Origin: Achromobacter pestifer
GTDB lineage: Bacteria; Pseudomonadota; Gammaproteobacteria; Burkholderiales; Burkholderiaceae_B
Direction: 5' to 3'
Assembly (NCBI RefSeq): GCF_013267355.1
Contig: NZ_CP053985.1
Coordinates: 6,200,001-6,264,000, forward strand
DNA: 64,000 nt
Below the pieces are notes generated by a model. It was given only the letters and a program-made list of their open reading frames with translations. It was not told the origin of the DNA and did not search any database. Positions 1 to 8,670 of the stretch are shown here, piece after piece; positions within the stretch are counted from its first letter, which is position 1; each line of letters begins with the position of its first letter. The position numbers and the translations under genes were made by a program.

Positions 1-489
1 CTGCTGGACTATCTGCGCGGCAACGGGTTCAAGACCTACATCGTGTCCGGCGGCGAAGTGGAGTTCATGCGCGCCTGGGCGCAGAACGTCTACGGCATTC
101 CGCCGGAACAGGTGATAGGCACCACCTTCGTCACCGAGTTCCAGATGCAGGACGGCAAGCCCGTGCTGATGCGCACGCCCAAGCTCGACTTCAACGACGA
201 CGGGCCGGGCAAGCCCGTCGCCATCAATAAGTTCATCGGCCGCCAGCCCATTTTCGCCTTCGGTAATTCGGACGGCGACCTGCAGATGCTGCAGTGGACC
301 GCGGCCGGCAGCGGCAAGCGTTTCGCGGGCCTGGTGCATCACACCGACGCCAGGCGCGAGTGGGCTTATGACCGGGATTCCAAGATCGGCCGGCTGGACA
401 AGGCCCTGGACGAAGCGCAGCAAAAGGGTTGGGTAATCGTAGACATGGCAAAGGAGTGGAGAAGGGTATACGCATTTGAAACACAGTGA
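1..489 (+). CDS. HAD-family phosphatase, 5' truncated
   Basis: The open frame enters from the left edge and ends at TGA 487-489, so only the C-terminal 162 residues are visible. HAD motifs can be read in order: motif II (YIVSGG), a motif III lysine region (GKPVAI) and the metal-binding motif IV (FGNSDGD). The first Asp-containing motif (DxDGT) must lie outside the window. The fold resembles the phosphoserine-phosphatase-like branch; the substrate cannot be inferred. It sits 46 bp before an arylsulfatase on the same strand and is probably co-transcribed. A GTG at 43 falls inside the conserved core and is not a credible start. Confidence 0.85.
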   Translation: MLDYLRGNGFKTYIVSGGEVEFMRAWAQNVYGIPPEQVIGTTFVTEFQMQDGKPVLMRTPKLDFNDDGPGKPVAINKFIGRQPIFAFGNSDGDLQMLQWTAAGSGKRFAGLVHHTDARREWAYDRDSKIGRLDKALDEAQQKGWVIVDMAKEWRRVYAFETQ

Positions 490-535
490 TTCGTTTACGT
501 GACTGGGAACCGCCCGCAAGGGTCAGGAGAAAGCG

Positions 536-2173
536 ATGAACGCAAGAAAACTGTTGAGCGCGGCGCTCTTCGCCGCAACAGGCCTTATGGCACTGGCAAG
601 CGCGCAGGCGCAGACCCAGGCGCCGGCGGCCAATCAGGGCCAGGCGGCGGCTTCAGGCAAGAAGCCGAACATCCTGGTGATCTTCGGCGACGACATCGGG
701 CAGGCCAACATCAGCGCCTACTCGCACGGGGTGGTGGGCTACACCACGCCCAACATCGACCGGATCGCCAAGGAAGGCGCGCTGTTCACGGACTACTACG
801 CCGAGAACAGCTGCACGGCGGGCCGCTCGTCCTTCATCACCGGGCAGTCGCCGCTGCGCACCGGCCTGTCCAAGGTCGGCATGCCGGGCGCGACCGTCGG
901 GCTGCAGAAAGGCGACATCACCATCGCCGAGGCCTTGAAGGCGCAGGGCTACACCACGGCGCAATTCGGCAAGAACCACCTGGGCGACCGGGACGAGTAC
1001 CTGCCCACGCGCCATGGCTTCGACGAGTTCTTCGGCAACCTCTACCACCTGAACGCCGAAGAGGAGCCAGAACGCCCGTACTGGCCCAAGGATCCCAACG
1101 ATCCCTACGTCAAGAACTTCTCGCCGCGCGGCGTGATCAAGGCCACGGCCGACGGCAAGGTGCAGGACACCGGTGCCTTGACCACCAAGCGCATGGAGAC
1201 CATCGACGACGAAACTGTGGGCGCGGCGATCGACTACATCGACAAGCACGGCAAGGAGGACAAGCCGTTCTTCGTGTGGATGAACACCACGCGCATGCAC
1301 ATCTACACGCATATCCGGCCCGAGCACAAGGGCAAGAGCGGCATGCCAGGCAACGACTATGCCGATGGCATGTGGGAGCACGACCAGGACGTCGGCAAGC
1401 TGTTGAAGAAGCTGGACGACATGGGCATCGCCGACAACACCATCGTCATCTACACCACTGACAATGGGCCCAATGCCTTCACCTGGCCGGACGCCGCCAC
1501 CACGCCGTTCCGCAGCGAGAAGGACTCCAACTGGGAAGGCGCGTTCCGCGTGCCGGCCATGGTGCGCTGGCCGGGCAAGATACCCGCGGGGGAAATCAAG
1601 CGCGGCATCGTGTCCGGCCTGGACTGGTTCCCGACCTTGCTTGCCGCGACGGGCGATCCAAACGTCAAGGAACGGCTGTTGGACGGCTGGGCGCCGCAGG
1701 CGGGCGGCACCAAGTTCAAGGTGCACCTGGACGGCTACGACCAGCTTGGTTACCTGACCGGCAAGCAGGACAAGAGCGCGCGTGACGATTTTTATTACTT
1801 CAATGACGACGGTGTGCTGGTCAGTGTGCGCTGGGGGGACTGGAAAGCGGTGTTCTGCGAACAGCGGGCGCCAGGGAACCTCAACATCTGGCAGGACCCC
1901 TTCGTCTGCCTGCGCCTGCCCAAGATCTATAACCTGCGCATGGATCCCTACGAACGCGCCGACATCACGTCGGACCAGTACAACGACTGGCTGGCCAAGA
2001 ACGCCTATCTGACGGCGATCGCGACCATGAAAGCTTCCGCGTTCCTGGAGACTTTCCTCAAGTATCCGCCCAGCCAACGGCCCGCGAGCTTCAGCGTGGA
2101 CCAGGTGCAGGAAAGGGTGAACAAGGCCATGGAGGAACACTTCGACCAGCTTGACAAGCAGAAGCCGAAGTAA
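536..2173 (+). CDS. periplasmic arylsulfatase (sulfatase family)
   Basis: A 545-residue sulfatase with an N-terminal signal peptide (about residues 1-26, ending AQA). The calcium-binding aspartates are in GDDIG (D52, D53). The formylglycine site is C93-T-A-G-R97, the Cys-type CxAxR signature that requires modification by a formylglycine-generating enzyme; none is encoded in the window. The later GKNHLGD and TTDNGPN segments supply the expected Lys/His and Asp/Asn active-site residues. It would hydrolyse sulfate esters in the periplasm. The start is supported by GGAG about 10 bp upstream. It lies between a HAD phosphatase and a spermidine-synthase-like membrane protein on the same strand. Substrate unknown. 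Confidence 0.92.
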   Translation: MNARKLLSAALFAATGLMALASAQAQTQAPAANQGQAAASGKKPNILVIFGDDIGQANISAYSHGVVGYTTPNIDRIAKEGALFTDYYAENSCTAGRSSFITGQSPLRTGLSKVGMPGATVGLQKGDITIAEALKAQGYTTAQFGKNHLGDRDEYLPTRHGFDEFFGNLYHLNAEEEPERPYWPKDPNDPYVKNFSPRGVIKATADGKVQDTGALTTKRMETIDDETVGAAIDYIDKHGKEDKPFFVWMNTTRMHIYTHIRPEHKGKSGMPGNDYADGMWEHDQDVGKLLKKLDDMGIADNTIVIYTTDNGPNAFTWPDAATTPFRSEKDSNWEGAFRVPAMVRWPGKIPAGEIKRGIVSGLDWFPTLLAATGDPNVKERLLDGWAPQAGGTKFKVHLDGYDQLGYLTGKQDKSARDDFYYFNDDGVLVSVRWGDWKAVFCEQRAPGNLNIWQDPFVCLRLPKIYNLRMDPYERADITSDQYNDWLAKNAYLTAIATMKASAFLETFLKYPPSQRPASFSVDQVQERVNKAMEEHFDQLDKQKPK

Positions 2174-2175
2174 AG

Positions 2176-2229
2176 CCTGCGCCGGCTCGCGCCGGCGCAG
2201 GACCGGGCGGCGCCCGTCGCGCCGCCCGG
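2176..2229 (+). promoter_or_regulatory. two tandem perfect GC-rich hairpins between genes
   Basis: The 74-bp gap between the sulfatase and the next gene is almost filled by two perfect stem-loops. The first has 11-bp arms at 2176-2186 and 2191-2201 with a 4-nt loop. The second has 11-bp arms at 2203-2213 and 2219-2229 with a 5-nt loop. Neither has a U-tract, so a classic intrinsic terminator is unlikely. They could lower read-through or protect the upstream message. The ribosome-binding site of the next gene (AGGAGG, about 2236) begins only a few bases after the second stem. Confidence 0.6.
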
Positions 2230-2247
2230 CAACGCAGGAGGAGCAGC

Positions 2248-4803
2248 ATGATGGGCATGGGGGCAAGCGAGGCGGCGATGCAGGGACGCGATGTGGAAAA
2301 ACAATCCGTGCAAGAACGGGCCCTGACCGCGGCCCGGCCGGCCGCGCTGCTGTTTCTTTCCGGAATGGCGGCGCTGGTGTTCCAGGTGCTGTGGATCAAG
2401 CAGTTGTCGCTGGTGGTGGGCGTGGAGGTCAGCGCCATCGCCGGCGCGGTAAGCGCATTTTTTCTGGGCTTGGCGCTAGGCGGCTGGCTGTTGGGCCGCC
2501 GGGCGGACCGCTTGCGGCGCCCGGTACGTTTCTACGCCGCGTTGGAAGTGGCCGTGGCGCTGTCCTGCGTCGCGGTGACCTGGCTGCTGGCGCGCAGTGC
2601 CGCCGCCTTCGTGGCGGTCGAGGCGCATAGCAGCGTGGCGGCCTGGCTGGCGGTGGGCCTGCTGCTGGCCATGCCCGCATTCCTGATGGGCGGCACCTTG
2701 CCGGTGCTGCTGCGCGCCGTGAGCCGGCAGGGCGCGGACATGAGCCGCGCGGGCGGCACGATGTACGCCGCCAACACCTGCGGCGCGATCCTGGGCGCGT
2801 TGCTGCCCGCGTTCTTTCTGATTCCGCGCTTCGGCGTGCAGGGCGCGGCGCTGGCCGCCGCCTCTCTGAATCTTCTGGCGGCGGCCGGCGCCTGGATGCT
2901 GGACCGCAGGGCGGGCGACAGCGCGACGCCCGCCGCCAGCCCGCAGACCGCGGCGGAGCCCCTGTCTGGCGAGGCCCGCCTGGCCGTGGCGCTGTATGCA
3001 GTGGCCGGCGCCGTGGCGCTGGGCTACGAAGTGATCTGGTCGCAGATGATCGTGCCTTTCATGAGCACGCGGGCTTTCGCCTTCGCCATCGTGCTGGCCA
3101 CCTATCTGGCGGGTCTTGCCATCGGCGCGGCGCTGTACGCGCGCTGGGCCCACCGCGTGCGCAACCCCTGGCCGGTGTTCGGCTTCCTGATCGCGGGCGC
3201 TGGCTTGATCGCGGTGCTCGAGGTGGCTTTGCTGGGCCAGTGGCTGATCGTGGCGCAGACCCAGGCGGAAGCGGCGGTCTACCAATGGACGGGCAGCGGC
3301 TTTGCCGGCATGTGCGCGCGCTTCGCGGTGGCGGCGGCCAGCCTGGTGCTGGCGCCCACGCTGCTGCTGGGCGCGGCGTTTCCCGCGGTGCTGCGCATCG
3401 TGGTGGGAGAGCAGCGCGTGGGCCGGGAAGCCGGCGCCGTGCTCGCCTGCAACACGTTGGGCGGCATCGCGGGCACCTTGCTGACCGGCTTTCTGCTGTT
3501 GCCGGCCCTGGGCCTGGTGCGCACCCTGGGCGTGCTGGCGGCCATTGCCGCCGCGGTCGGCGCGGTGGCGGCCTGGCGCGGGCGGTCCGATGGCCGCGCC
3601 GCCACCGGCTGGGCCACCGGCATCGCGGGTCTGGCCACGCTGGCCGTGGTTGCCATGCTGCCGGCGGACCAGTTTGCGCGGCTGTTGCCGGGCGCGAGCG
3701 GCGCGGGCCTGGTCTTTTATGAAGAAAGCCATGGCGGCACGGTGGCCGTGGTCGAGCGCGCCGGCAACGGCAACCGCTTCCACCGGCTCTACATCCAGGG
3801 CGTGTCGAATTCCGGCGACGCCATGCCTTCGCTGCGCTATATGCGGCTGCAGGCGCTGCTGCCCTTGATCGTGCACGCGGGGGAACCCAGATCCGCGCTG
3901 GTGGTGGGCTACGGTACCGGCATCACCGCGGGCGCGCTGTCGCAATATCGCGGCCTGGAAAAGCGCGCGGTGGCCGAGCTGCTGCCCGCCGTGCTGCGCG
4001 CGGCGCCGCATTTCCAGGGCACGTTCCAGGCCGCCACGGATCCGGGCCTGGACAAGCGCCTGCGCGACGGCCGCCGCGAGCTGCAGGCCAGCGCCGAACG
4101 CTGGGACCTGATCACGCTGGAACCGCCGCCGCCTTCGGCCGCGGGCGTGGTCAACCTGTATTCGCGCGATTTCTACCAACTGGCCGCGAACCGGCTGGCG
4201 CCGCAAGGCATCGTGGCGCAATGGCTGCCGCTGCCCACGCAGAACGAGGACGACACCCGCGCCCTTATCGCCAGCTTCATCCAGGTGTTTCCGCATGCCC
4301 AACTCTGGACCAGCGAACTGCATGAAATGTTGCTGCTGGGCTCGCTGCAGCCGCTGACGTTGGACGCGGCCCGCATCCAGGCGCGCTACGGCCAGCCCGA
4401 TACCGCCGCCGCGCTGAAAGCCGTGGGCGTGCCTTCGGCCGCCGCCTTGCTCGCTACCTGGGTGACCGACCGCGACGGACTGGCGCGTTTTGCCGGCGAT
4501 ACGCCGCCGGTCACCGACGACCGCCCCGGCATCGAATACGCGACCTGGGTGAGGCCGCGCGAGGTGGTGCGGACGCTGCCGGCGCTGCTGGCCCTGCGCA
4601 GCGAGCCGCCGCTGGCAGGCGCGTCCGAGGCGCTGCGCGCCGACATGCAGCTGGAACGGGCGCGCCTGGACACGTTCTACCGCGCCTCGCTGGCGGCCTA
4701 CGTGGGCGACCGCGAAACCTGGGGCCGGGAAATGAACAAGCTGGCCCGCGATGATGGCGATAACGCCTACTACCGCTGGTTCATGCCTAGCGCCAGGCAA
4801 TAG
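2248..4803 (+). CDS. fused membrane / spermidine-synthase-like protein
   Basis: An 851-residue protein. About the first 480 residues are a run of hydrophobic helices, and a polyamine-aminopropyltransferase-like Rossmann domain follows. That domain carries a nucleotide-binding-like VVGYGTGITAGAL stretch and a VNLYSRDFY segment typical of SpeE relatives. This architecture is usually called fused MFS/spermidine synthase. Whether it makes polyamines is doubtful; many such fusions have no known substrate. The ATG at 2248 follows AGGAGG closely. It is probably in one operon with the sulfatase, apart from the intergenic hairpins. The link to sulfatase maturation or substrate use is unknown. Confidence 0.82.
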   Translation: MMGMGASEAAMQGRDVEKQSVQERALTAARPAALLFLSGMAALVFQVLWIKQLSLVVGVEVSAIAGAVSAFFLGLALGGWLLGRRADRLRRPVRFYAALEVAVALSCVAVTWLLARSAAAFVAVEAHSSVAAWLAVGLLLAMPAFLMGGTLPVLLRAVSRQGADMSRAGGTMYAANTCGAILGALLPAFFLIPRFGVQGAALAAASLNLLAAAGAWMLDRRAGDSATPAASPQTAAEPLSGEARLAVALYAVAGAVALGYEVIWSQMIVPFMSTRAFAFAIVLATYLAGLAIGAALYARWAHRVRNPWPVFGFLIAGAGLIAVLEVALLGQWLIVAQTQAEAAVYQWTGSGFAGMCARFAVAAASLVLAPTLLLGAAFPAVLRIVVGEQRVGREAGAVLACNTLGGIAGTLLTGFLLLPALGLVRTLGVLAAIAAAVGAVAAWRGRSDGRAATGWATGIAGLATLAVVAMLPADQFARLLPGASGAGLVFYEESHGGTVAVVERAGNGNRFHRLYIQGVSNSGDAMPSLRYMRLQALLPLIVHAGEPRSALVVGYGTGITAGALSQYRGLEKRAVAELLPAVLRAAPHFQGTFQAATDPGLDKRLRDGRRELQASAERWDLITLEPPPPSAAGVVNLYSRDFYQLAANRLAPQGIVAQWLPLPTQNEDDTRALIASFIQVFPHAQLWTSELHEMLLLGSLQPLTLDAARIQARYGQPDTAAALKAVGVPSAAALLATWVTDRDGLARFAGDTPPVTDDRPGIEYATWVRPREVVRTLPALLALRSEPPLAGASEALRADMQLERARLDTFYRASLAAYVGDRETWGREMNKLARDDGDNAYYRWFMPSARQ

Positions 4804-4806
4804 GGC

Positions 4807-5235
4807 TCAGCTGCATATGCGGCGCCAGGGCGCGACCCCGTGCGGCGAGCAGTAGCCCGCGCAGGGCGTCGCCATCGACATGCCGCTCTGGCATCGCAGA
4901 TCCGGCGCCCGTTCGCCATAGGGCACCATGCCCTGGCAGTCGCACGATGCAAGGCCGGCGCCGGACGGCAGCTTCTTGACCAGCTCTGGCACAGCGGCGC
5001 GTTCGGCCTTGGGCGTGGGCGGCGGCGCTTCGTCGTCCGCGTCGGCGCGCTCGATGACGCCCCGGACCTTGGCCGCCGGCATGTTGCAGGCTTTGGCGAT
5101 CGCATTGACCGTGCGGCCGTCGTTGGCCATCGCCAGGATCTTCTTGTCGTTGCAGGCCGCCTCGACGCGCGGCGCGGCAAGGACCCACAACGCAAGCGCG
5201 GCGGCAAGGAAAAAGCCGGGTCGGGTGTATGTCAT
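4807..5235 (-). CDS. small secreted cysteine-rich protein
   Basis: A 142-residue protein with a clear signal peptide (about 1-26, ending VEA, mature start ACNDKK). The mature part has nine or so cysteines, including CDCQG and AGYC, so disulfide bonding in the periplasm is likely. The segment after the signal peptide (ILAMANDGRTVNAIAKACNMPAAKVRGVIER) resembles a small helix-turn-helix-like or tandem helical element, followed by a proline-rich linker. I do not recognise a family. It is transcribed convergently with the spermidine-synthase-like gene, with stops 3 bp apart. Confidence 0.6.
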   Translation of the reverse strand: MTYTRPGFFLAAALALWVLAAPRVEAACNDKKILAMANDGRTVNAIAKACNMPAAKVRGVIERADADDEAPPPTPKAERAAVPELVKKLPSGAGLASCDCQGMVPYGERAPDLRCQSGMSMATPCAGYCSPHGVAPWRRICS

Positions 5236-5453
5236 TGCACGCCTCCAGCACCCATGCCCGAATGAGGAGATACGGCGTAGTCTGGTCAGGCGAGAGGGTT
5301 TCGCAAAGAGCGTAGTGCCCGCTATTTGGGGGTGTCAACGCAGCCCGATTGCCTAGTGCTTATTGCGGACTTTTGCCGGGCTCAAGCGCTATCCCTAAGC
5401 ATGACCTGGATTGGTGCGTGCGCCATGATGCGGCGGCACCAGGCCCGGACGAA

Positions 5454-6092
5454 TCAAGCGGCAGCGAACTCGGCACGCAGGCCCTCCGCGAACGGATGGG
5501 CGGCGATCTCGCCCTGGGCCCGCGCGCGGGCCTCGTGCAGCGCCTCCGTCCCGCGCGCCGTGCCTTGCACCGAGAAGAACGTCACGCTCTTCAGGCCTAT
5601 CGTGCCCAGCACGTGCCTGAGATAGGGCGTGAGGAAGTCAGGCTGGCTGTGCTCGCCGCAGCCGAAGTCGCCGCCGGACGAGATGGCCACATATACCGGA
5701 CGGTCCTCCAGGCTGCCTTCCTTGCCTCGTTCCGTGATCTGGAACGTGCTGCGCACCCGCACCACATGATCGATCCAGGTCTTGAGCGAGGCCGGCACCG
5801 TGAAGTTGTGCATCGGCGTCGCGATGACGACATGGGTGGCGTCTTGCAAGGACTGGATCAATCCGGAGGAACGGCCCAGCGCGCCGCGGTTCTGGCGGCC
5901 GTCGGTGGGATCCTGGCGCGCGCTCAGCGTGGCGGCGTAGTCGGTGTCGACCAAAGGGAGGGCAGTTGCGTCCAGGTCGACCACGGCCGCGTTCGGCGCG
6001 GTTGCGGTGAGCTGGTCGACGATGGCTTGCGATAGCCGATAGCTTTCGGAGGCGCGGCCGCGCGGGCTGCAGATGATGCGCAGGATGTTCAT
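5454..6092 (-). CDS. FMN-dependent NAD(P)H azoreductase / quinone reductase
   Basis: A 212-residue flavodoxin-like protein of the AzoR group. The N-terminus (ILRIICSPRGRASESYRLS) is the FMN phosphate-binding loop. TPMHNFTVPASLKTWIDHVVR is the signature strand-loop of AzoR. SSGGDFG matches the second FMN loop. The family reduces quinones and azo compounds by two-electron transfer in the cytosol, often protecting from electrophiles. The start overlaps the stop of the upstream GNAT gene by ATGA, so the two are translationally coupled. Both are divergent from a MocR regulator. Confidence 0.87.
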   Translation of the reverse strand: MNILRIICSPRGRASESYRLSQAIVDQLTATAPNAAVVDLDATALPLVDTDYAATLSARQDPTDGRQNRGALGRSSGLIQSLQDATHVVIATPMHNFTVPASLKTWIDHVVRVRSTFQITERGKEGSLEDRPVYVAISSGGDFGCGEHSQPDFLTPYLRHVLGTIGLKSVTFFSVQGTARGTEALHEARARAQGEIAAHPFAEGLRAEFAAA

Positions 6093-6535
6093 GAGGCGGG
6101 AGTTTCCAGGGATTTGCTGAATCGGATGGCGCTGGTCAATAGACCGGCGCGGAAATAGAAGCGTTGGGCCAGGGCATTGCCCAGGCCGGTGTCGAGGACC
6201 AGGCGGGCGCAGCCGCTGTCGCGCGCGGCGGCGTCCAGGGCGTGCAGCAGGCGGGCGCCCCAGCGCTCGCCGCGGCGGCCGTCCGCCACCACCAGGTCGT
6301 CGACATACAGAAAGCGGCCGTAGACCAGGTTTTCCTGCAGGCGGTAGCCGGCCAGCGCGACGGCCCGGCCCGCGTCCATGGCGGCCAGCAGCCGGTAGCC
6401 ATCGGCGCGCATGCGGCTCACGCGCTCAATGAAGTCGGCTTCTTGGTTCAGGTGCGGCCGCAGCTCGCGCATCAGCGGCAGGCAGGCGCGCAGGTCCTGC
6501 GGGCTTTCGATGTGGTGCAAAGTGGCTTCTGTCAT
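6089..6535 (-). CDS. GNAT-family N-acetyltransferase
   Basis: A 148-residue single-domain GNAT protein. The acetyl-CoA pyrophosphate loop is in the stretch VADGRRGERWGARLL (a variant of RxxGxG/A), and DTGLGNALAQRFYFRAGL is the usual C-terminal helix and strand. I chose the ATG at 6535. A longer frame exists to 6898, but it would run through the promoter and start of the divergent regulator, and its extra sequence is Arg/His-rich and not GNAT-like. It ends in a 4-bp ATGA overlap with the azoreductase gene. The acceptor substrate is unknown. Confidence 0.82.
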   Translation of the reverse strand: MTEATLHHIESPQDLRACLPLMRELRPHLNQEADFIERVSRMRADGYRLLAAMDAGRAVALAGYRLQENLVYGRFLYVDDLVVADGRRGERWGARLLHALDAAARDSGCARLVLDTGLGNALAQRFYFRAGLLTSAIRFSKSLETPAS

Positions 6536-6586
6536 GGGTGCACTGGCGGTATCAAGATGGGAGTACAGGCATGTTAGGAGGCGTAT

Positions 6587-6622
6587 GCCATAATTAGAAG
6601 GGCCATAAAATGAATTCTGGAC
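6587..6622. promoter_or_regulatory. candidate MocR operator: direct repeat of GCCATAA
   Basis: In the 93-bp divergent region between the GNAT and MocR genes, GCCATAATT (6587) and GCCATAAAAT (6602) form a direct repeat 15 bp apart. The second copy extends to 6622. A 21-base version matching it at 17 positions occurs at 8614-8634, upstream of the AhpD-like gene. MocR/PdxR regulators typically bind direct repeats, so this is a good candidate autoregulatory and target operator. Confidence 0.5.
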
Positions 6623-6628
6623 TATGCC

Positions 6629-8059
6629 ATGATCAGCCCTCAGCCGCAGGACCTGCCCGCGCTCCCCAGCGGTGCGGATCCGCTGTACCGCCAGGTCTAT
6701 GAGCGCTTTCGCGGCGCCATCGCCCAAGGCACGCTCAAGCCGGGCGACCGCATTCCCTCGGCGCGCGCGCTGGCCAAGGAGATGGGCGTGGCGCGCGGCA
6801 CGGTGGAAGTGGCGTATTCGCTGCTGGCATCGGAAGGCTACATCCAGGCGCGCGGGCAAGCCGGCACGGTGGTGGCGCCCGATCTGCAGCCTGCGCACGC
6901 GCCGCCGCCCGCCGCGGCCGTCTCTGCCGAGGCGCCTGGCGACGGCCCGGGCTGGCGCGAGCCTTCGGGCCTGCGGCCATTCCAGATGGGCCTGCCGGCG
7001 CTGGACGAATTTCCGCGCAAGCTATGGGCCCGCCTGGGCGCCAGGCAGCTGCGCAGCCTGCAATCCGCGGACCTGGCCTATCCACCCAGCGGTGGCCTGC
7101 CGGCCCTGCGCAGCGCGACGGCCGCCTATCTGCAAGTGGCGCGCGGCATCCACTGCCAGCCGTCGCAGGTGTTCATCACCTCTGGCTACAACAGCACGAT
7201 GGGGCTGATCCTGCAGACGCTGTTCGAGGCGGGCGACCAGGTCTGGATGGAAGATCCGGGATATCCGCCGACGCGCGCGCTGCTTGAGCAGGCGCGCTTG
7301 GAACCCGTGCCCGTGCCGGTGGATCAGGACGGCATCATGGTCGGCGCCGGCATCGAGCGGGCGGGACGGGCGCGAGGGGCGGTGGTGACGCCGGCCCATC
7401 AAAGCCCCTTGAGCATGTCGCTGTCCTTGCCGCGCCGGCAGGCGCTGCTGGACTGGGCCGAACGCTGCGGGGCGTGGATCGTGGAAGACGACTACGACGG
7501 CGAATACCGCTACGTCGGCCGTCCGCTGCCGGCCTTGAAAAGCCTGGATACGCAGGGCCGCGTGCTGTACGCGGGCACCTTCAGCAAGGTGCTGTTTCCC
7601 GGCTTGCGGCTGGCCTATCTGGTGGTGCCCGAGGCGCAGGCCGGACGCTTCGCGCAATCCGCGCGGCTGCAGGCGGGCGGGGCGCCTGGCTTGACCCAGG
7701 CGATATTGAGCGCCTTCATGGCCGAAGGCCATTTCGGCCGCCATATCCAGCGCATGCGCAAGCTTTACGCGGAACGGCGCGCCGCAACCGTGGCGGGCCT
7801 GAACGCGGCGTTGGGGCAGCGCCTGCGGATCGAGCCGCAGCCGGGCGGCATGCATCTGGTGGCGCGCCTGGACGACAGGCAGGGCGATGTGGCTTTGGCC
7901 GGGCGGATGGAAGAGCAGGGCATGTATGCGGGCGCATTGTCGCGTTGGTGCGCTATGCCGCAACAGCAATCGGCGCTGCTGCTCAGCTTCACCAATATCG
8001 CCACGCAGGCGCAGGCCCGTGAATTGGGCCTGCGGATACTGCAGCTGATGCAGGCCTAG
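6629..8059 (+). CDS. MocR/PdxR-type transcription factor (GntR HTH + aminotransferase domain)
   Basis: A 476-residue chimera. Residues about 15-85 are a GntR winged helix (PLYRQVYERFRGAIAQGTLKPGDRIPSARALAKEMGVARGTV). Residues about 105-470 are a type-I aminotransferase fold. PLP-domain marks include EDDYDGEYRY and the Schiff-base lysine K320 in GTFSKVLFPGLR. MocR proteins sense PLP or an amino compound and control adjacent genes. The divergent GNAT-azoreductase pair and the convergent AhpD-like gene are the probable targets. No good Shine-Dalgarno precedes the ATG. The stop overlaps the convergent neighbour's stop by 4 bp. Confidence 0.9.
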   Translation: MISPQPQDLPALPSGADPLYRQVYERFRGAIAQGTLKPGDRIPSARALAKEMGVARGTVEVAYSLLASEGYIQARGQAGTVVAPDLQPAHAPPPAAAVSAEAPGDGPGWREPSGLRPFQMGLPALDEFPRKLWARLGARQLRSLQSADLAYPPSGGLPALRSATAAYLQVARGIHCQPSQVFITSGYNSTMGLILQTLFEAGDQVWMEDPGYPPTRALLEQARLEPVPVPVDQDGIMVGAGIERAGRARGAVVTPAHQSPLSMSLSLPRRQALLDWAERCGAWIVEDDYDGEYRYVGRPLPALKSLDTQGRVLYAGTFSKVLFPGLRLAYLVVPEAQAGRFAQSARLQAGGAPGLTQAILSAFMAEGHFGRHIQRMRKLYAERRAATVAGLNAALGQRLRIEPQPGGMHLVARLDDRQGDVALAGRMEEQGMYAGALSRWCAMPQQQSALLLSFTNIATQAQARELGLRILQLMQA

Positions 8060-8535
8060 TTCAAGCCGGCCTTGTCCAGGCCATAAGCCGCGTCGGCCGA
8101 GCCCGGCACGGTGCGGAACGCCACGTTCAGCCGGTTCCAGCCGTTGATTCCGACCACCAGCAGGGTCAGGTCCGATATTTCCTTTTCGGACAACTGCTCA
8201 CGCGCCTCTTCATAGACCGCGTCCGATACGCCCTGCGCCGACAGGGTGGTGACCGCCTCGGTCCAGGCCAGCGCCGCGCGCTCGCGCGGCGAGAACAGCG
8301 TGGACTCGCGCCAGATGGCGATGTGATGCAGGCGCAGTTCGCGCTCGCCGGCGATCCTGGCCTGCTTGACGTGCATGTCCAGGCAGAAGCCGCAGCCGTT
8401 GATCTGCGAGGCGCGGACGTCCACCAGTTCGCCGACCTCCTGCACGATGGGGGTTTTCTTCAGCGACATACTGAATTCCAGGTACTTCCTGGACTGCTCC
8501 TCGGACACCTGGAAATAATTCAAACGCTGGCTCAT
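8056..8535 (-). CDS. carboxymuconolactone decarboxylase / AhpD-like protein
   Basis: A 159-residue alkylhydroperoxidase-D-type protein. The redox motif C48-G-F-C51-LDM-H55 is the CxxC...H signature of AhpD-like CMD proteins. It suggests peroxidase or thiol-redox activity rather than lactone decarboxylation. It is all-helical and without a signal peptide, so cytosolic. It is tail-to-tail with the MocR regulator. A copy of the GCCATAA element lies about 80-100 bp upstream of its start, consistent with MocR control. Such CMD genes are common partners of MocR regulators. Confidence 0.88.
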   Translation of the reverse strand: MSQRLNYFQVSEEQSRKYLEFSMSLKKTPIVQEVGELVDVRASQINGCGFCLDMHVKQARIAGERELRLHHIAIWRESTLFSPRERAALAWTEAVTTLSAQGVSDAVYEEAREQLSEKEISDLTLLVVGINGWNRLNVAFRTVPGSADAAYGLDKAGLN

Positions 8536-8613
8536 GTTGCTACCTTATCGATACGTGTTGCCGAGTGGAATCTCGTGCCGACAGGATGACGCAGCTTGGC
8601 CCAGGATAGTAGT

Positions 8614-8634
8614 GCCATAAATTGAGTTTTGGCC
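8614..8634. promoter_or_regulatory. second copy of the candidate MocR operator
   Basis: This 21-base element begins GCCATAAATTGAG and matches 6602-6622 at 17 of 21 positions. It lies in the gap between the AhpD-like gene (start 8535, leftward) and the end of the histidine kinase, so it can only serve the AhpD-like promoter. Confidence 0.45.
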
Positions 8635-8670
8635 TGGGCCATGGCAGGAGCGGCGCAGCCCCGGCAAGAC

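Noticed and set aside
653..2266. 537-codon reverse frame opposite the arylsulfatase
   Set aside because: No domain, and the forward frame has the full sulfatase signature with signal peptide.
2476..4800. 774-codon reverse frame opposite the spermidine-synthase-like gene
   Set aside because: His/Arg/Gln-rich composition typical of antisense frames in GC-rich genes; the forward protein has clear membrane and Rossmann features.
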